Shown here in pieces: positions 63,901 through 64,000 of a stretch of DNA of 64,000 nt. The DNA comes from Dyadobacter fermentans (GTDB lineage: Bacteria; Bacteroidota; Bacteroidia; Cytophagales; Spirosomataceae): contig NZ_JAHXBN010000010.1 of assembly GCF_019924045.1 (NCBI RefSeq), positions 806,001 through 870,000 of the forward strand. Reading direction: 5' to 3'. Within the stretch, counting starts at the first letter, position 1; every line of letters starts with the position of its first letter. The notes below the pieces were generated by a model. It was given only the letters and a program-made list of their open reading frames with translations. It made no database searches and was not told the DNA's origin. The translations under genes and the position numbers were made by a program.

Positions 63901-64000
63901 GATTACAAAAGCTACGCGGACCTGACGGTGAAGGAGATTTTTACCAAAGAAGAGCTGGAAGGAGCGAAGGAATTGAAAGCGACTTATCTGAAAACCGCTT
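60964..64000 (+). CDS. FG-GAP/VCBS-repeat lipoprotein with ASPIC/UnbV domain (3' end outside window)
   Basis: Open from ATG 60964 to the window end, at least 1012 codons. Lipoprotein leader ending LALSGC. Repeated calcium-loop motifs DxNxDGxxD occur throughout: VGDLNGDGLDD, ADVNGDGKLD, DFDKDGDLD, ADINQDGWQD, DYDNDGWKD, DLDNDGDLD, and again after residue 670. An ASPIC/UnbV-like block (about 545-620) carries LGLGAKVTIY and YQSSVSPTLHFGLG. Such surface beta-propeller proteins often follow SusC/SusD pairs in Bacteroidota; binding of polysaccharide is inferred. Confidence 0.9.
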   Translation, partial: MKQIWPWKAGSIVLIAGLALSGCDKSSDSKEEKKGADGPKLFTLLSPEQTKVDFSNTLTEGLNTNVLMYEYFYNGGGVAVGDLNGDGLDDIYFTGNMVPNKLYLNKGKMVFEDITAVAQVGGRERPWKTGVTMADVNGDGKLDIYVCYSGAVSPESLKDQLFINKGNNAQGIPQFEEMAEQYGLGVLSNSTQAAFFDFDKDGDLDMFLLNHNPKALPILDEASTADILGKEDPVTGVRLFRNDPQSGTPHFTDITKKAGIHSSQLTYGLGIGIADINQDGWQDMYISNDYSVPDFLYINNGNGTFTDVLDASIGHTSHSSMGNDIADFNNDGLPDIFTLDMLPEDNRRQKLLTGLDNYELFDFNVKMGFHHQYMRNMLQLNEGLGKGTKHPVFSEIGQLSGVSNTDWSWASLFADYDNDGWKDLFITNGNLRDFTNMDFVKFMGDHLKRIEGQVKREDVLQLVYQMPSSNMKNYLFQNRKDLTFTNVADSWGLGEISNSGGAAYADLDNDGDLDLVVNNINKPAFIYQNEGDKHLKNNYLKVKLTGSGQNTLGLGAKVTIYQRGQQQYLEQMPTRGYQSSVSPTLHFGLGKEGAVDSLVVTWLNGKQEKVVNPKTNTTLALSEANAKEKAKAAKAAAPVFVPVASPIAFKSPVVKMNDFKRQPLLINPISFSNPCMRKGDVNGDGLDDVFIGGTSGEAAKLYIQQKGGAFTVKPVPAFEVDKRSEDTDALFFDANGDGAQDIFVASGGYASFMPEDPLLQSRLYINDGKGNFTKASGALPAMLTSTSCVRSADINGDGKPDLFVGGRVIPGRYPEIPRSYVLINDGKGKFTDQTASISKELENIGLVTDAAWTDLNGDKRADLVVVGEWMPVTVLINNNGKLENKTTEYFDKPYNGWWNKILVEDLNGDGKEDLVIGNMGTNTQCKASDSEPVEMVYKDFDDNGSVDPIMSFYIQGKSYPYVTRDEMLDQMSIMRTRYQDYKSYADLTVKEIFTKEELEGAKELKATYLKTA

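Noticed and set aside
1..64000. tRNA, rRNA or insertion sequence genes
   Set aside because: All intergenic spaces were read; none shows a tRNA cloverleaf pattern, rRNA sequence or a transposase ORF.

Overview
The window comes from a member of the Bacteroidota, most likely a Dyadobacter- or Spirosoma-like Cytophagales bacterium. This rests on three SusC/SusD pairs, two ECF sigma/FecR pairs, a type IX secretion sorting tail, many secreted or lipoprotein carbohydrate enzymes, almost no Shine-Dalgarno sequences, and at least one exact Bacteroidota promoter (TTTG-N19-TACATTTG at 44309-44339). The genus is inferred from gene style, not from a marker gene.

Layout. 0-7.3 kb: carbohydrate cluster (ThuA, Gfo/Idh/MocA dehydrogenase, sugar isomerase/epimerase, PHP-like secreted protein, GH43, GH5). 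7.4-8.0 kb: AT-rich two-gene island (DUF6934-like gene plus an unlisted 52-aa ORF). 8.1-10.8 kb: sulfatase and a T9SS-sorted protein. 10.9-23 kb: sigma/FecR/SusC/SusD, then two paralogous secreted FAD oxidoreductases and an MFS transporter. 23.2-25.6 kb: GMC oxidoreductase with a gluconate-dehydrogenase-subunit-3-like partner. 25.8-32.6 kb: second sigma/FecR/SusC/SusD. 32.7-37.9 kb: phytase, beta-helix lipoprotein and TonB receptor (probable phytate locus). 38.1-41.3 kb: TPR/LuxR membrane regulator and xylose isomerase. 41.5-53.8 kb: mainly housekeeping genes (PpiD-like foldase, SCP2, Gfo/Idh, pdxJ, yqeY, cvpA, rlmN, PiT, nadA, nadB). 53.9-64 kb: haloperoxidase-like lipoprotein, third SusC/SusD and an FG-GAP/ASPIC lipoprotein cut by the window end.

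How it works together. SusC/SusD pairs import glycans. The first two SusC proteins carry an N-terminal STN domain and sit behind FecI/FecR-type regulators; the third has neither and has a long AT-rich leader. GMC plus subunit 3, Gfo/Idh, ThuA and the TIM-barrel isomerase are the usual parts of 3-keto-sugar metabolism, so oxidative glycoside breakdown is a reasonable hypothesis.

The least explained signal is not a gene. Intergenic spaces repeatedly hold arrays of short variable words on a strict 7-, 8- or 10-bp grid, built mostly from GTC/GAC or GCTTA cores, plus polypurine tracts. These reach gene ends, 5' leaders and even coding sequence (a 17-bp identity between an intergenic tract and a FecR gene; a 15-bp duplication behind the GH43 signal peptide). 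Two multi-hairpin REP-like elements and a structured leader before the first SusC are also present.
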